Positions 35,401 to 44,892 are shown, counted from the first letter of the stretch. The stretch is 64,000 nucleotides of DNA from Pseudomonas chlororaphis subsp. piscium (GCF_003850345.1 NZ_CP027707.1:5580001-5644000); one strand, 5' to 3'. Notes: generated from the letters alone by a model not told the origin. Numbers and translations are program-made.

Positions 35401-35501
35401 ACATCGGCACGGTAATCGCCACGGGGATGTCGATCGGCACCCTGTTCACCCTGTTCGTGCTGCCCTGCATCTACACCCTGCTGGCCAGGCCGGACAAGTG
35501 A
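32478..35501 (+). CDS. mexW: RND efflux pump inner-membrane subunit (MexW-like)
   Basis: 1007 residues with the RND plan: helix 1 (FIRRPVLATVVSLLIVLLGFQA), large periplasmic loop, helices 2-7, second loop, helices 8-12. The proton-relay aspartates lie in GLVVDDAIVVVENIHRH, and PxxPV-type arrangements near TM4 (TIPLSMIGVMFFMQL) fit the HAE1/MuxB-MexW branch. Starts after AAGGAG, 13 bases past the adaptor stop. Exports drugs or other amphiphiles using the proton gradient. The terminator at 35516 closes the operon. Confidence 0.92.
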   Translation: MAFTDPFIRRPVLATVVSLLIVLLGFQAWSKLPLRQYPQMENALITVTTAYPGANAETIQGYITQPMQQSLASAEGIDYMTSVSRQNFSVISVYARIGANSDRLFTELLAKANEVKNKLPQDAEDPVLSKEAADASALMYISFFSQELSNPQITDYLSRVIQPKLATLPGMAEAEILGNQVFAMRLWLDPVKLAGYGLSASDVTSAVRRYNFLSAAGEVKGEYVVTSINASTELKSAEAFAAIPLRTEGDSRVLLSDVARVEMGAENYNAISSFGGIPSVYIGIKATPNANPLDVIKEVRKIMPELEAQLPPNLKSEIAYDATLFIQASINEVVKTLFEAVLIVIVVVFLFLGALRSVVIPVVTIPLSMIGVMFFMQLMGYSINLLTLLAMVLAIGLVVDDAIVVVENIHRHIEEGKTPLDAALEGAREIAMPVVSMTITLAAVYAPIGFLQGLTGALFKEFALTLAGAVVISGIVALTLSPMMCALLLRHDENPSGLAHRLDLIFESLKRRYQSLLHGTLNTRPVVLVFALIVLCLIPVLLMFTKSELAPDEDQGIIFMMATAPQPANLDYLNAYTDEFLEIFKTFPEYYSSFQINGFNGVQSGIGGFLLKPWNERKRTQMQILPEVQARLAGIAGLQVFGFNLPSLPGTGEGLPFAFIINSPNDYESLLELSDRVKKRAMESGKFAFVDIDLAFDKPEVVVDIDRAKAAQMGVSMLDLGGTLATLLGEAEINRFTIEGRSYKVIAQVERPYRDNPEWLNNYYVKNAKGEALPLSTLISVHDRARPRQLNQFQQLNAATISGFPVVSMGEAIDTVRQIAEEEAPPGYAFDYAGTSRQFVQEGHALWVTFGLALAIIFLVLAAQFESFRDPVVILVTVPLSICGALIPLFLGWSSMNIYTQVGLVTLIGLISKHGILIVEFANQLRKDQGLTPREAVEAAAAIRLRPVLMTTAAMVFGMVPLILATGAGAVSRFDIGTVIATGMSIGTLFTLFVLPCIYTLLARPDK

Positions 35502-35515
35502 AGGACACGGGCAAT

Positions 35516-35545
35516 AAAAAAGGCCTAGCGATGCGAGGCCTTTTT
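35516..35545. terminator. Terminator after the RND operon
   Basis: aaaaaggcct / aggccttttt stem with a 9-base loop and flanking A and T runs, usable in both directions. Confidence 0.88.
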
Positions 35546-35562
35546 ATCGGGTCTGATGGTCT

Positions 35563-35799
35563 TCAACTCTGTGGCCTCATTCCCTGAGTCAGGCCGAACA
35601 TGAACAACAAAAGATCCTGATCGGGTCTGGCTGCCGTGCTTGTCTTGGGCACTTTTGCGACCCGTGGCAGAGGACAGTGCGCCCCCGCCTGTGTGCTACT
35701 GAGAACTTCCATGCGTGGCTGCTCCCATGCAGCCACCGCCAAGGATGCAACTGCCAAGGCTCCTATTAAAAACAAACCTCGTGCAATTTCGAGCTTCAT
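35563..35799 (-). CDS. Small signal-anchored protein downstream of wapQ/inaA
   Basis: 78 residues. MKLEIARGLFLIGALAVASLAVAA is a signal peptide or anchor, followed by a short polar tail containing one Cys (AGAHCPLP). The ATG is two bases past the stop of the upstream kinase-like gene, with AAGG in that gene's end as ribosome-binding site, so it looks like the third gene of the methyltransferase/wapQ operon. The position equals PA4377. No known function. Confidence 0.7.
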   Translation of the reverse strand: MKLEIARGLFLIGALAVASLAVAAWEQPRMEVLSSTQAGAHCPLPRVAKVPKTSTAARPDQDLLLFMFGLTQGMRPQS

Positions 35800-35801
35800 C
35801 A

Positions 35802-36515
35802 CTATAAGCCTTTGATAGCGCTGCCAAACGCCGTCCTATAAAAATAGTAGAGTTTGTCCCAGTCCGTGGCACTCCACGACGAGTGGCGACGCAATTGTTT
35901 CATGTCATGGGCGGCAGCCCGTTTAGCGGTCAGGCGCTGGCGGCATTTCTCGAAATCCAGCAGCGCGATATCCACCTTCGCCGCTGCGCCTTCACCCATG
36001 ACCCGTACGAACACATGCTTGCTATACAGACAGCCATGCTGCCAGCGGCCCCGGTGCATGCGCGCCAGCGCGGCCGCCAATTCCTTGAGTACAGACTCGT
36101 GCAGTGCCTCGCCGTGGCGCTCGCGCTCGCCAGCGGCGTACCAGTGGTCGATTTCCACGAAGCCGTCCAGCGCCTCGGTCACCAGCAAGGCACGCCACTG
36201 GCCCTGGGAATCACGCTGCGCCCCACAGAACACCAGGTGCGGCACCTTCACATTGAGCTGGCTCAGGCCCTTGAGCGCATCCTGCTCGCGCAACACAGTG
36301 GGGCGGCCGAAGGGGTGCAACCAGCTGCGATAGATATGACCGATCTGGCGCTTGGCATACAGCACACGCCCGTCAGTGCCCGGAAGACGTTGGACGCCAC
36401 TTTCCCCGCCTCGACGTTGATTGGGCTCTTCGACCCACTCCCCCTGCTGACTCCAGAAGTAATCGAAACGGTCTGCAGCAGCGACTTCCATTTCCCGTGC
36501 ACATTCAACAGCCAT
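35802..36515 (-). CDS. inaA: LPS-kinase-like protein InaA/WapQ
   Basis: 237 residues from the ATG seven bases after AGAGG (MAVECAREMEVAAAD). It belongs to the RIO/Kdo-kinase-like group: GRVLYAKRQIGHIYRSWLHP holds the ATP-site lysine, LVTEALDGFVEIDHW the hinge, ALARMHRGRWQHGCLYSKHVFV the catalytic-loop region (His-Gly in place of His-x-Asp), and VDIALLDFEKC the metal-binding DFE. Probably phosphorylates an LPS core sugar. Together with the methyltransferase it forms the pair reported as the ColRS-controlled methyltransferase/wapQ operon in P. fluorescens WCS365. Confidence 0.85.
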   Translation of the reverse strand: MAVECAREMEVAAADRFDYFWSQQGEWVEEPNQRRGGESGVQRLPGTDGRVLYAKRQIGHIYRSWLHPFGRPTVLREQDALKGLSQLNVKVPHLVFCGAQRDSQGQWRALLVTEALDGFVEIDHWYAAGERERHGEALHESVLKELAAALARMHRGRWQHGCLYSKHVFVRVMGEGAAAKVDIALLDFEKCRQRLTAKRAAAHDMKQLRRHSSWSATDWDKLYYFYRTAFGSAIKGL

Positions 36516-36519
36516 CCTG

Positions 36520-37200
36520 TTACCTCTTACGTAATACGTAGACTCGCCACATGGCGTAGAGCGGAAAAAAGTCCAGATGATCCTGAACACGAAACCCGGC
36601 CTGCTTGAATTCTTCTTCAACCGTGGCAGCCGGTAACACAAAACGGTTCTGGTAACCTTCCTGCCCGGATTCCTCCTTGCGCCGAACTTCCATGCGCTTG
36701 CGTTTCCAGGCCTTGAAGTTGCCATCGACCCACAGTGAAACGATCACACTGTCCCGGGTAACCCGCTGGAACTCCCGGAGCAGAGCCAGGCGATGGGACG
36801 ACTCGCCGATGTGATGCAGCAGCCGCATGCAGAAAATGCTGTCGACGGCGTTGTCCGGCAAGTTGATGTCGAAGGCAGACGTCTGCAAGGGTTGTACCCG
36901 TTTCACCACGTCGGCCGGTTGCGCCACCGTGGCGATCTTCAACATCGCCTCGGAGTTGTCCGCACCGATGATCACCCGGTTGGGCTTCTCCGCCAGCAAC
37001 GGCCAGAAACGCCCCGCACCGCACGGCAGGTCAAGCACCAGCCCCGGCTCTCCGGCCATGGCCAGGGCAGCGCGCGCCAACTGCTCGTCACGCTTGTGGG
37101 ACATCCGGCGAGCTACGCCATCCTGATGTTTGAGCAGATACTCCTGAGCATGTTGTTCGTCGTACTTCTCGGAAAATTCCAACTTGATCGGGGTCGCCAT
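36520..37200 (-). CDS. Class I SAM-dependent methyltransferase (ColR-regulated operon)
   Basis: 226 residues starting at the ATG eight bases after GGAG (MATPIKLEFSEKYDE). SAM motif I is VLDLPCGAGRFWPLL (~residue 55), followed by the acidic VIIGADNSEAML and SIFCMRLLHHIGES, typical of the Methyltransf_11 group. Four bases separate its stop from the inaA/wapQ start. Substrate unknown, probably an envelope component. A ColR-like site lies upstream at 37268-37283. Confidence 0.87.
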   Translation of the reverse strand: MATPIKLEFSEKYDEQHAQEYLLKHQDGVARRMSHKRDEQLARAALAMAGEPGLVLDLPCGAGRFWPLLAEKPNRVIIGADNSEAMLKIATVAQPADVVKRVQPLQTSAFDINLPDNAVDSIFCMRLLHHIGESSHRLALLREFQRVTRDSVIVSLWVDGNFKAWKRKRMEVRRKEESGQEGYQNRFVLPAATVEEEFKQAGFRVQDHLDFFPLYAMWRVYVLRKR

Positions 37201-37267
37201 CACACAGTCTCCTGAATCTGATGGCCCCACCTTAGGCAGCGGCTTGTCAGCGTCAGGTCATGTCTTT

Positions 37268-37283
37268 GTGAAAACTTCGTCCG
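37268..37283 (-). promoter_or_regulatory. Putative ColR-binding site upstream of the methyltransferase/wapQ operon
   Basis: On the minus strand the 16-mer is CGGACGAAGTTTTCAC. It keeps the A-C core and TTTTCAC tail of the recalled consensus with about three mismatches, 68 bases from the start codon. This operon is reported as ColR-controlled in P. fluorescens and P. putida, which supports a functional site. Confidence 0.5.
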
Positions 37284-37392
37284 GTCCAGAGTGGAAATAT
37301 TTCAGGGTTTTACAGGCTCTGACATATGGCCTGGGGCCATCAACCAGGGAAATTCCCGACCTGACGGCCCACGCAGAAGCCATAGAGACCCG

Positions 37393-38673
37393 TCATGCCG
37401 TGCGACGGTTCAACTCGACATGAAACCGGCAGCCGTTGGGCTCCATGGTGCTGAGGCTGACGCTCCAGCCCTGGTCCTCGCAGATCCGCTGCACCAGCGA
37501 CAGGCCCAGGCCCAGGCCCTCGCCGCGCTTCTCGTTGCCACGCACGAAAGGCTCGAACATCGCCTCGCGTTTCTCCTCGGGAATGCCCACACCGCTGTCC
37601 TCGACCACAAAGCCGCAGGGCTCCAGGCTCAAGCGAATGAAGCCCTGCTCGGTGTAGTGCAGGGCGTTACGCAGCAGGTTGCCCATCACCGCGTGCAGGA
37701 AAGTGGCGTTATAGCGGGTGTCCAGCGGTTGGCCGGCGTCGAAGATCAGCTCCAGGCCCTTTTGCCGGATCGGTTCGCCCCACAGCCCCATCAGGTCATC
37801 GGCCACCTGGCTCAAGGTCGTCTGGGGCGACATGCCGCCGTCTTCACGCTGGGCGCGGGCCAGCATCAGGAAGGTCTGCACCAGCTCGCGCATTTCGCCG
37901 CACGCCCGGGCGATGCGCTCGACCTGGGCTCGACCGCGCTGATCGATCGCCGGGTTTTCCAGCAACAGCTCGCAGGAGCTGGCCAGCACCATCAGCGGCG
38001 TACGCAGTTCGTGACTGACATCGCTGGTGAACAGGCGCTCGCGATTCAGGGCCTGGCGCAATCGCCCCAGGGTGGCGTCGAAGGCCACCGCCAACTCCCC
38101 TACTTCGTCAGCCGCGTAGTCCGGTGCCAATGGCGGCGCCAGCCCCAGCAACTGGTCGCGATGCCGCACCTGACGCGCCAGCCTCACCACTGGCGCCATG
38201 ACCCGGCGCGCCAGTACCCAGCCGAGGAACACCGCCAAGGCCAGGCTCAGCACGAAACCCACCAGCACCACCGCGAAAAGCACCCGTTCGCGCTCTTCGA
38301 AATCGCTCTGATCCTGCAGCAGCACGTAGCGCCGGCCGTCGACCACTTCGACCATGGCGTGATACGACAGCTGTTCGCGGAACACTTCATGAAAGCCCGG
38401 ATCCAGATGCCGCAGATCCTTGGGCAACTCGAAGTCGCCACGCCCGCCGCTGAAGTAAAACAGCTGGTCCGGCTCGGGACGGTGGCTCCAGTCGGAAACG
38501 TTGTCCATCAACAGCAGACGCTGAAGGTCGCCCCCCAGGCCCGCGGAAATCAGCTTCTCTTCCACCAGGTGCACCGTCGCCACGATACCCAGGGCGAAGG
38601 CTCCAGCGACCAGCGCACTCATCAGCGCAAAGGCGATGATGATCCGCTGGGAAAGGCTTTGCTTAAACTCCAT
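37393..38673 (-). CDS. colS: Sensor histidine kinase ColS
   Basis: 426 residues (MEFKQSLSQRIIIAFALMSAL). The first membrane helix is ~10-30. A short periplasmic domain is rich in acidic and His residues (HLVEEKLI, HEVFREQL, FEERERV), and a second helix lies around 145-165. HAMP, the H-box SDVSHELRTPL, N-box NLLRNALHYT, DSGVGIPEE and GLGLGLSLVQRI complete the kinase. ColS of P. putida responds to excess Zn and Fe through acidic residues in its periplasmic part. The start overlaps the end of colR by 11 bases. Confidence 0.92.
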   Translation of the reverse strand: MEFKQSLSQRIIIAFALMSALVAGAFALGIVATVHLVEEKLISAGLGGDLQRLLLMDNVSDWSHRPEPDQLFYFSGGRGDFELPKDLRHLDPGFHEVFREQLSYHAMVEVVDGRRYVLLQDQSDFEERERVLFAVVLVGFVLSLALAVFLGWVLARRVMAPVVRLARQVRHRDQLLGLAPPLAPDYAADEVGELAVAFDATLGRLRQALNRERLFTSDVSHELRTPLMVLASSCELLLENPAIDQRGRAQVERIARACGEMRELVQTFLMLARAQREDGGMSPQTTLSQVADDLMGLWGEPIRQKGLELIFDAGQPLDTRYNATFLHAVMGNLLRNALHYTEQGFIRLSLEPCGFVVEDSGVGIPEEKREAMFEPFVRGNEKRGEGLGLGLSLVQRICEDQGWSVSLSTMEPNGCRFHVELNRRTA

Positions 38674-39346
38674 CACGACCCTCGGCCAGGCGGTAACCGA
38701 CACCGTGCACGGTATGCAACAACGGTTTGCCGAATGGCTTGTCGATCACCTGGCGCAATTGGTGGACGTGGCTGCGCAGGCTGTCGCTGTCCGGGCAATC
38801 GTCGCCCCACAGCGCTTCTTCGAGGATTTCACGGCGCAGCACATGCGGGCTCTTCTGCATCAGCACCGCCAGCAACTTGAGCCCGACCGGGTTGAGCTTG
38901 AGCAGGCGCCCTTCGCGAGTGACCTCCAGGGTATCGAGGTCATAACTCAGGTCGCCGACCTGCAAGGCCCGGCGCCCGCCGCCCTGGACACGACGCATGA
39001 CCGCCTCGATACGCGCGGCGAGCTCGGACAAGGCAAAAGGCTTGACCAGGTAATCGTCGGCCCCGGACTTGAAGCCCTGCAGGCGATCGTCCAGTTGATC
39101 GCGGGCAGTGAGCATGATCACCGGCGTATCGCGGCGGGCATCTTCACGCAGGCGTTTGCACAGGGTGTAGCCATCGATACCCGGCAACATGATGTCGAGC
39201 ACGATCAGGTCGTAATGTTCGGTGGCAGCCAGGTGCAGGCCCGACAGACCGTCCTGGGCACAGTCCACGGTGTAGCCTTTAAGCCCCAGGTAGTCGGCCA
39301 GGTTGGCCAGAATATCGCGGTTGTCTTCAACCAGTAGAATTCGCAT
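38663..39346 (-). CDS. colR: Response regulator ColR (OmpR/PhoB family)
   Basis: 227 residues (MRILLVEDNRDILANLADYL). The receiver domain has the phospho-acceptor Asp in DLIVLDIMLP, the TARD switch and the conserved Lys in DDYLVKPF. The C-terminal winged HTH ends with LRSHVHQLRQVIDKP and VHGVGYRLAEG. ColR controls genes for outer-membrane maintenance and metal tolerance. Two candidate ColR boxes flank the locus and a third lies at 3105-3120. Confidence 0.94.
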   Translation of the reverse strand: MRILLVEDNRDILANLADYLGLKGYTVDCAQDGLSGLHLAATEHYDLIVLDIMLPGIDGYTLCKRLREDARRDTPVIMLTARDQLDDRLQGFKSGADDYLVKPFALSELAARIEAVMRRVQGGGRRALQVGDLSYDLDTLEVTREGRLLKLNPVGLKLLAVLMQKSPHVLRREILEEALWGDDCPDSDSLRSHVHQLRQVIDKPFGKPLLHTVHGVGYRLAEGRDGV

Positions 39347-39466
39347 GGGCACTCTCTCCGCACACAGTTACGGCCGTCTTGGCTCGCGCAGCTTAAGGCC
39401 AAGCGTGGCTCAGGGCTAGGGTTGTTCAATCCCCCATGGCGAATGCAGCCGCAGGACTCCAGGGCC

Positions 39467-39482
39467 TTGACGAGTTTTTCAC
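39467..39482 (+). promoter_or_regulatory. Putative ColR-binding site upstream of the PAP2 phosphatase gene
   Basis: The 16-mer TTGACGAGTTTTTCAC fits the recalled YYNA(C/G)NNYTTTTTCAC pattern at 15 of 16 positions. It lies 84 bases upstream of the phosphatase start. The orthologous gene beside colR in P. putida is, as I recall, a ColR target. Confidence 0.55.
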
Positions 39483-39566
39483 CAGGGGTTCACACGCTGA
39501 CGACAGCGGCAGGTTTAGACTCCGCGGGAACCCGCGATCGCAATGCTCCCCTCAAAAGGATTCCCC

Positions 39567-40310
39567 ATGGCTCCGACCCTTGCCCGCCCCACCTCCAGAG
39601 CACTGAACTGGTGGATCTGCCTGGGCATACCCGCCCTTGCCGCCGTCATCCTGCTGCTGCTTGAACTGACTACCCTGGACATGGATCTGGCCAAGTATTT
39701 TTACGATCCCGCCGCCGGCGACTTCATCGGCAGCCACAGTTACTTCCTGGAAAACATCCTGCATGACCGTGCCAAGCAGCTGGTCATCGTCTTTTCGGTG
39801 CTGGCCATTGTCGGCTTCATCGGCGCCTTCTTCGTCCGGCGTCTCAGGCCGTTCAAGCGCGAGCTGGGCTGCCTGGTGCTGTCGCTGGGCCTGGCCACCG
39901 CGTTCGTCACCCCGGTCAAGGCGGTCACCGCCGTGCAATGTCCGTGGAGCCTGAAAGAGTTCGGCGGCAAGGAAACCTACAGCGAACTGCTCAGCCCTCG
40001 GCCAGCGACCAACAAGCCCGGTCGCTGCTGGCCAGGCGGCCATGCCGCCACCGGTTTCACCCTGTTCGCGCTGTTTTTTGTCCTGCGTGATCGCCGCCCG
40101 CGCCTGGCGCGCAAGGCGCTGGTGTTCGCCTTTGCCCTCGGCACGGTGTTCTCGGTCGGCCGCATGCTGCAGGGCGCGCACTTCTTCTCCCACAACGTCT
40201 GGACCGCGATCTTCTGTTGGCTGATCTGCCTGGGGGCCTACTACTTCATTCTCTATCGACCGGCGGGCAAGGCTGAGCCGGTGATGGAGACGGAAGCGGT
40301 CAAGGCCTGA
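39567..40310 (+). CDS. PAP2-family membrane phosphatase
   Basis: 247 residues from the ATG six bases after AAGGA. Several hydrophobic helices carry the PAP2 signature: KAVTAVQCPW region for motif 1, CWPGGHAATGF for motif 2 (usual SGH replaced by GGH), and GRMLQGAHFFSHNVW for motif 3. This resembles LpxE/LpxT-like or lipid phosphatases that act on lipid A or phospholipids in the inner membrane. It is divergent from colR with a ColR-like box between, which fits an envelope-modifying role. Substrate unproven. Confidence 0.85.
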   Translation: MAPTLARPTSRALNWWICLGIPALAAVILLLLELTTLDMDLAKYFYDPAAGDFIGSHSYFLENILHDRAKQLVIVFSVLAIVGFIGAFFVRRLRPFKRELGCLVLSLGLATAFVTPVKAVTAVQCPWSLKEFGGKETYSELLSPRPATNKPGRCWPGGHAATGFTLFALFFVLRDRRPRLARKALVFAFALGTVFSVGRMLQGAHFFSHNVWTAIFCWLICLGAYYFILYRPAGKAEPVMETEAVKA

Positions 40311-40319
40311 GCCTTATGG

Positions 40320-40376
40320 CGAACAAGCTCGCGCCTAGCGCATAGAGGCGAGCTTGCTTGCGATGGCGCCAGCCCA
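40320..40376. repeat. Inverted intergenic repeat
   Basis: The plus strand reads ggcgaacaagctcgc...gcgagcttgcttgcgatggcgcc, a Pseudomonas-style palindromic repeat between the convergent PAP2 and groEL genes. Confidence 0.5.
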
Positions 40377-40397
40377 GGCCGCAAAGATCCCGCCCAT

Positions 40398-40435
40398 AAA
40401 AAAGCCCCGCCGGCTTTCGCCAGCGGGGCTTTTTC
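40398..40435. terminator. groEL terminator
   Basis: Stem aaaagccccgc / gcggggctttt with an imperfect loop and T-runs on both strands. It closes the groES-groEL transcript on the minus strand. Confidence 0.88.
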
Positions 40436-40454
40436 GTACGGGGGTAAGGCTGGC

Positions 40455-42110
<1,656 letters not shown>

Positions 42111-42147
42111 TTAAATACTTTGTAGTAACGGGAAAATGAGCGAGTAA

Positions 42148-42441
42148 TCAGCCTTCGACAACGGCGAGAATTTCGTTCTCAGCCATTACCAGCAGGTCTT
42201 CGCCGTCTACTTTCACAGTGTTGCTGCCGGAGTAAGGGCCGAACACAACCTTGTCACCCACTTTCACGGCCAGCGCACGTACTTCACCGTTGTCGAGGAT
42301 ACGACCGGTACCTACAGCGACGATTTCGCCACGGTTAGGTTTTTCAGCGGCCGAACCTGGCAGAACGATACCGCCAGCGGTTTTCGATTCTTCTTCGCTG
42401 CGACGGATGACGACGCGGTCATGCAGAGGACGAAGCTTCAT
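42148..42441 (-). CDS. groS: Co-chaperonin GroES (Hsp10)
   Basis: 97 residues forming the heptameric lid of GroEL ([18 protein letters not shown]; mobile-loop region [19 protein letters not shown]; roof loop). Usual length. Preceded by AGGAGAG and a ~135-base leader from a heat-shock-type promoter. Confidence 0.99.
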   Translation of the reverse strand: MKLRPLHDRVVIRRSEEESKTAGGIVLPGSAAEKPNRGEIVAVGTGRILDNGEVRALAVKVGDKVVFGPYSGSNTVKVDGEDLLVMAENEILAVVEG

Positions 42442-42547
42442 TGTCGATCTCTCCTAATTATGGTTTTCAGCGGCCGGTGTCGTTACCGGCGGGTTAACAA
42501 ATCCGGCGTGGCCGGTTGCGGCTCGACGAGCGAGACGCGGAAGTCTG

Positions 42548-42565
42548 TCTGGTGTCGCCACCAGA
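42548..42565 (-). other. GNRA-tetraloop hairpin in the groES leader
   Basis: On the minus strand, tctggtg-gcga-caccaga is a perfect 7-bp stem with a GCGA loop, starting just after the predicted transcript start. It may stabilise or regulate the leader. Confidence 0.5.
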
Positions 42566-42583
42566 AACCTTGCGGTGACCGAT

Positions 42584-42611
42584 ACATGTGGGCGCATATG
42601 CTTATTACAAG
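42584..42611 (-). promoter_or_regulatory. Sigma-32 heat-shock promoter of groESL
   Basis: On the minus strand: CTTGTAA (-35) and CCCACATGT (-10) separated by 12 bases, close to CTTGAAA / CCCCATnT. No CIRCE element is visible, as expected for Pseudomonas. Confidence 0.72.
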
Positions 42612-42655
42612 GGCTGCCCAGTGAAATTTTTTAGATTTTCAGCCGGGCAAAACGA

Positions 42656-42679
42656 ACACGGCACCCGAAGGTGCCGTGT
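42656..42679 (-). terminator. fxsA terminator hairpin
   Basis: Perfect 10-bp stem (acacggcacc / ggtgccgtgt); the loop is UUCG on the minus strand, then tcgtttt. It separates fxsA from groESL. Confidence 0.75.
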
Positions 42680-42694
42680 CGATCATTGAGAGAC

Positions 42695-43171
42695 TCAGGA
42701 ATCGCGGTGCTCGAACTCGCCTTCGATCACATTCGGCTCACGCCCCAGAGGGCGCTGCGGCGCGGGTCCGCCACGGGCGGCCTGCATGTCGTCGGCAAAG
42801 GCGCGCTGACGAATGGCCTGTTCTTCGGCACGCTGGCGCATCTTGTTGGCCAGCAGGCGACGGGTGATCGGCAACAGCATGAACAGGCCGAATACGTCAC
42901 TGATGAAGCCAGGCAGGATCAACAGGCCGCCCGCCAGGGCCAGCATCAGGCCTTCGAGCATGGTCTGGGCCGGCAGTTCGCCGCGGTTCAGGCTTTCACG
43001 GGCACGCAATGCCGTGGCCAGCCCCGCGACGCGCAGGACCAGCACACCCAGCATCGAACCCAGGATGATCAGCAGCAAGGCCGGGAAAAACCCGATCGCA
43101 CCGCTGACTTTGACGAATACGAACAGCTCTAGCACCGGGAACAGCAGAAAGAGCAACAGAAAAGGGCGCAT
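42695..43171 (-). CDS. fxsA: FxsA-family membrane protein
   Basis: 158 residues starting MRPFLLLFLLFPVLELFVFVKVSGAIG. Three to four hydrophobic segments, with the family motif LPGFISDVFGLFMLLPITR and a polar cytoplasmic tail. FxsA was named for suppression of phage T7 exclusion by F plasmids; its cellular role is not settled. Linkage to groES is conserved in Pseudomonas. Confidence 0.9.
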   Translation of the reverse strand: MRPFLLLFLLFPVLELFVFVKVSGAIGFFPALLLIILGSMLGVLVLRVAGLATALRARESLNRGELPAQTMLEGLMLALAGGLLILPGFISDVFGLFMLLPITRRLLANKMRQRAEEQAIRQRAFADDMQAARGGPAPQRPLGREPNVIEGEFEHRDS

Positions 43172-43237
43172 CAAATGGTTTCCTCTACGGAAGAATGCCT
43201 TCCAGTAGACCCTAGATGACGTCGGCAATTCGTGAAT

Positions 43238-43969
43238 TCAAGCCTCGGCCCCGGCATTTTTCGGCCATTGCTCGGCGTGAGCCAGAAAAACCAAGGCCTC
43301 GCGCACTTGTGTCGGCGTATTACAAGGGCTTGGGAACGGCAGCCAGTACAACCCCTGGTCGATCCGCAGGTGCATGCCTTCGGTATCGATGCCGGCCAGC
43401 TGCGCCGCAGCCGTTTTCGGCAGGCCGGCCAGATCCACGTAATGGGCAATCGCCTTGGCGTGATCGCTGTTCATGTGTTCGACCATGCTCAGCTCGGCCT
43501 TGCCGGCGAACGGATTGGCCAGCGTCACCTGGTCGATCCAGTGGATCGCGCCAAAGCCGCCGATGTAGCGATGACGTACCGGCTTGAGCAGCCAGAAATC
43601 GAAATCGTGGGCCTTGTGATAATTCTGCGACTCCGGGAAATACCGGTAGTAGCGTTCGGCGGCCGCCTCGATCGCCGCGGCGTCCTCGAGCTTTTCGGCT
43701 TCGGCCAGATAGGTCAGGCGTCCCACCGCCTGGACGTCCTCGGCTTCGCGCTCGCCCACCAGCAGCGAACACTTGGGATCCTTCTGCAGGTTGTGGGTGT
43801 GCTGGGCAATGCGGCTGATCAGGATCAGTGGCCGCCCCTGCTCGTCCAGGCAATAAGGAACCACCGAGCCGAAGGGAAAACCCGGCATGGCCTTGGAGTG
43901 CGTCGACAGCACGCCACGGTATTCCTTGAGCAGTAATTCTCGTGCATGCTTCGCAGCTTCAACGCTCAA
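43238..43969 (-). CDS. HugZ-like FMN/heme-binding split-barrel protein with DUF2470
   Basis: 243 residues. The N-terminal half is a pyridoxamine-5'-phosphate oxidase-like split barrel (GVLSTHSKAMPGFPFGSVVPYCLDEQGRPLILIS). The C-terminal ~80 residues match DUF2470 (MVEHMNSDHAKAIAHYVDLAG). This two-part layout is that of HugZ/HutZ heme-utilisation or heme-degrading proteins. The best start is a TTG with perfect AAGGAG seven bases upstream; longer frames lack a ribosome-binding site. Divergent from an SDR gene. An iron/heme role is inferred from family. Confidence 0.85.
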   Translation of the reverse strand: MSVEAAKHARELLLKEYRGVLSTHSKAMPGFPFGSVVPYCLDEQGRPLILISRIAQHTHNLQKDPKCSLLVGEREAEDVQAVGRLTYLAEAEKLEDAAAIEAAAERYYRYFPESQNYHKAHDFDFWLLKPVRHRYIGGFGAIHWIDQVTLANPFAGKAELSMVEHMNSDHAKAIAHYVDLAGLPKTAAAQLAGIDTEGMHLRIDQGLYWLPFPSPCNTPTQVREALVFLAHAEQWPKNAGAEA

Positions 43970-44133
43970 TTTATGACTCCTTATATAGAATCCGTCGAAA
44001 ACGGACGGGCGTCTGGAGCAAAGTTCCAGCGACGCCATCGGGGCAATTCTCAAATCTGCAGCCAGGCCATGCCCGATGCACAAGAGAGGCGCCTTAAAGG
44101 ACACCACTCCAGTTCTGCTATCGGAGCATGCGA

Positions 44134-44892
44134 ATGCAACTCAATGACAAAGTAATCATTATCACCGGCGGTTGCCAGGGTTTGGGCCGCTCCATGGCGG
44201 AGTATTTCGCCAGTAAAGGCACCAGGCTGGCACTGGTCGACCTGAACCAGGAAAAGCTCGACCAGGCCGTTGCCGCCTGCCAGGCCGCGGGAGTCGAAGC
44301 CCGCGCCTACCTGTGCAACATCGCCAATGAAGAGCAGGTGGAACACATGGTCGCCCAGGTTGCCGAAGACTTCGGCGCCATTCACGGCCTGATCAACAAC
44401 GCCGGTATCCTGCGCGATGGCCTGCTGCTCAAGGTCAAGGACGGCGAGATGACCAAGATGAGCCTGGCCCAATGGCAGTCGGTGATCGACGTCAACCTGA
44501 CCGGCGTATTCCTCTGCACCCGCGAAGTCGCGGCGAAGATGGTCGAGCTGAAAACCAGCGGCGCGATCATCAACATTTCCTCGATCTCCCGTGCCGGCAA
44601 TATCGGCCAGACCAACTACTCCGCCGCCAAGGCCGGGGTCGCCGCGGCGACCGTGACCTGGGCCAAGGAACTGGCGCGCTACGGCATCCGCGTGGCCGGC
44701 ATCGCACCGGGCTTCATCGAGACCGAAATGACCCTGGGCATGAAACCCGAAGCCCTGGAGAAAATGACCTCCGGCATCCCGCTCAAGCGCATGGGCAAGC
44801 CGGAAGAAATCGCTCACTCGGCGGCCTATATCTTCGAGAACGACTACTACACCGGTCGGATCCTCGAGCTGGACGGCGGCCTGCGGATCTGA
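44134..44892 (+). CDS. Short-chain dehydrogenase/reductase, FabG-like
   Basis: 252 residues from the ATG seven bases after GGAG ([18 protein letters not shown]). Classical SDR: cofactor motif [12 protein letters not shown] in LINNAGIL, Ser in INISSISR, and YSAAK catalytic pair. NADP preference is not clear from the loop (LVDLNQEK suggests NAD). PA4389 occupies the same place next to groESL in P. aeruginosa. Substrate unknown. Confidence 0.88.
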   Translation: MQLNDKVIIITGGCQGLGRSMAEYFASKGTRLALVDLNQEKLDQAVAACQAAGVEARAYLCNIANEEQVEHMVAQVAEDFGAIHGLINNAGILRDGLLLKVKDGEMTKMSLAQWQSVIDVNLTGVFLCTREVAAKMVELKTSGAIINISSISRAGNIGQTNYSAAKAGVAAATVTWAKELARYGIRVAGIAPGFIETEMTLGMKPEALEKMTSGIPLKRMGKPEEIAHSAAYIFENDYYTGRILELDGGLRI

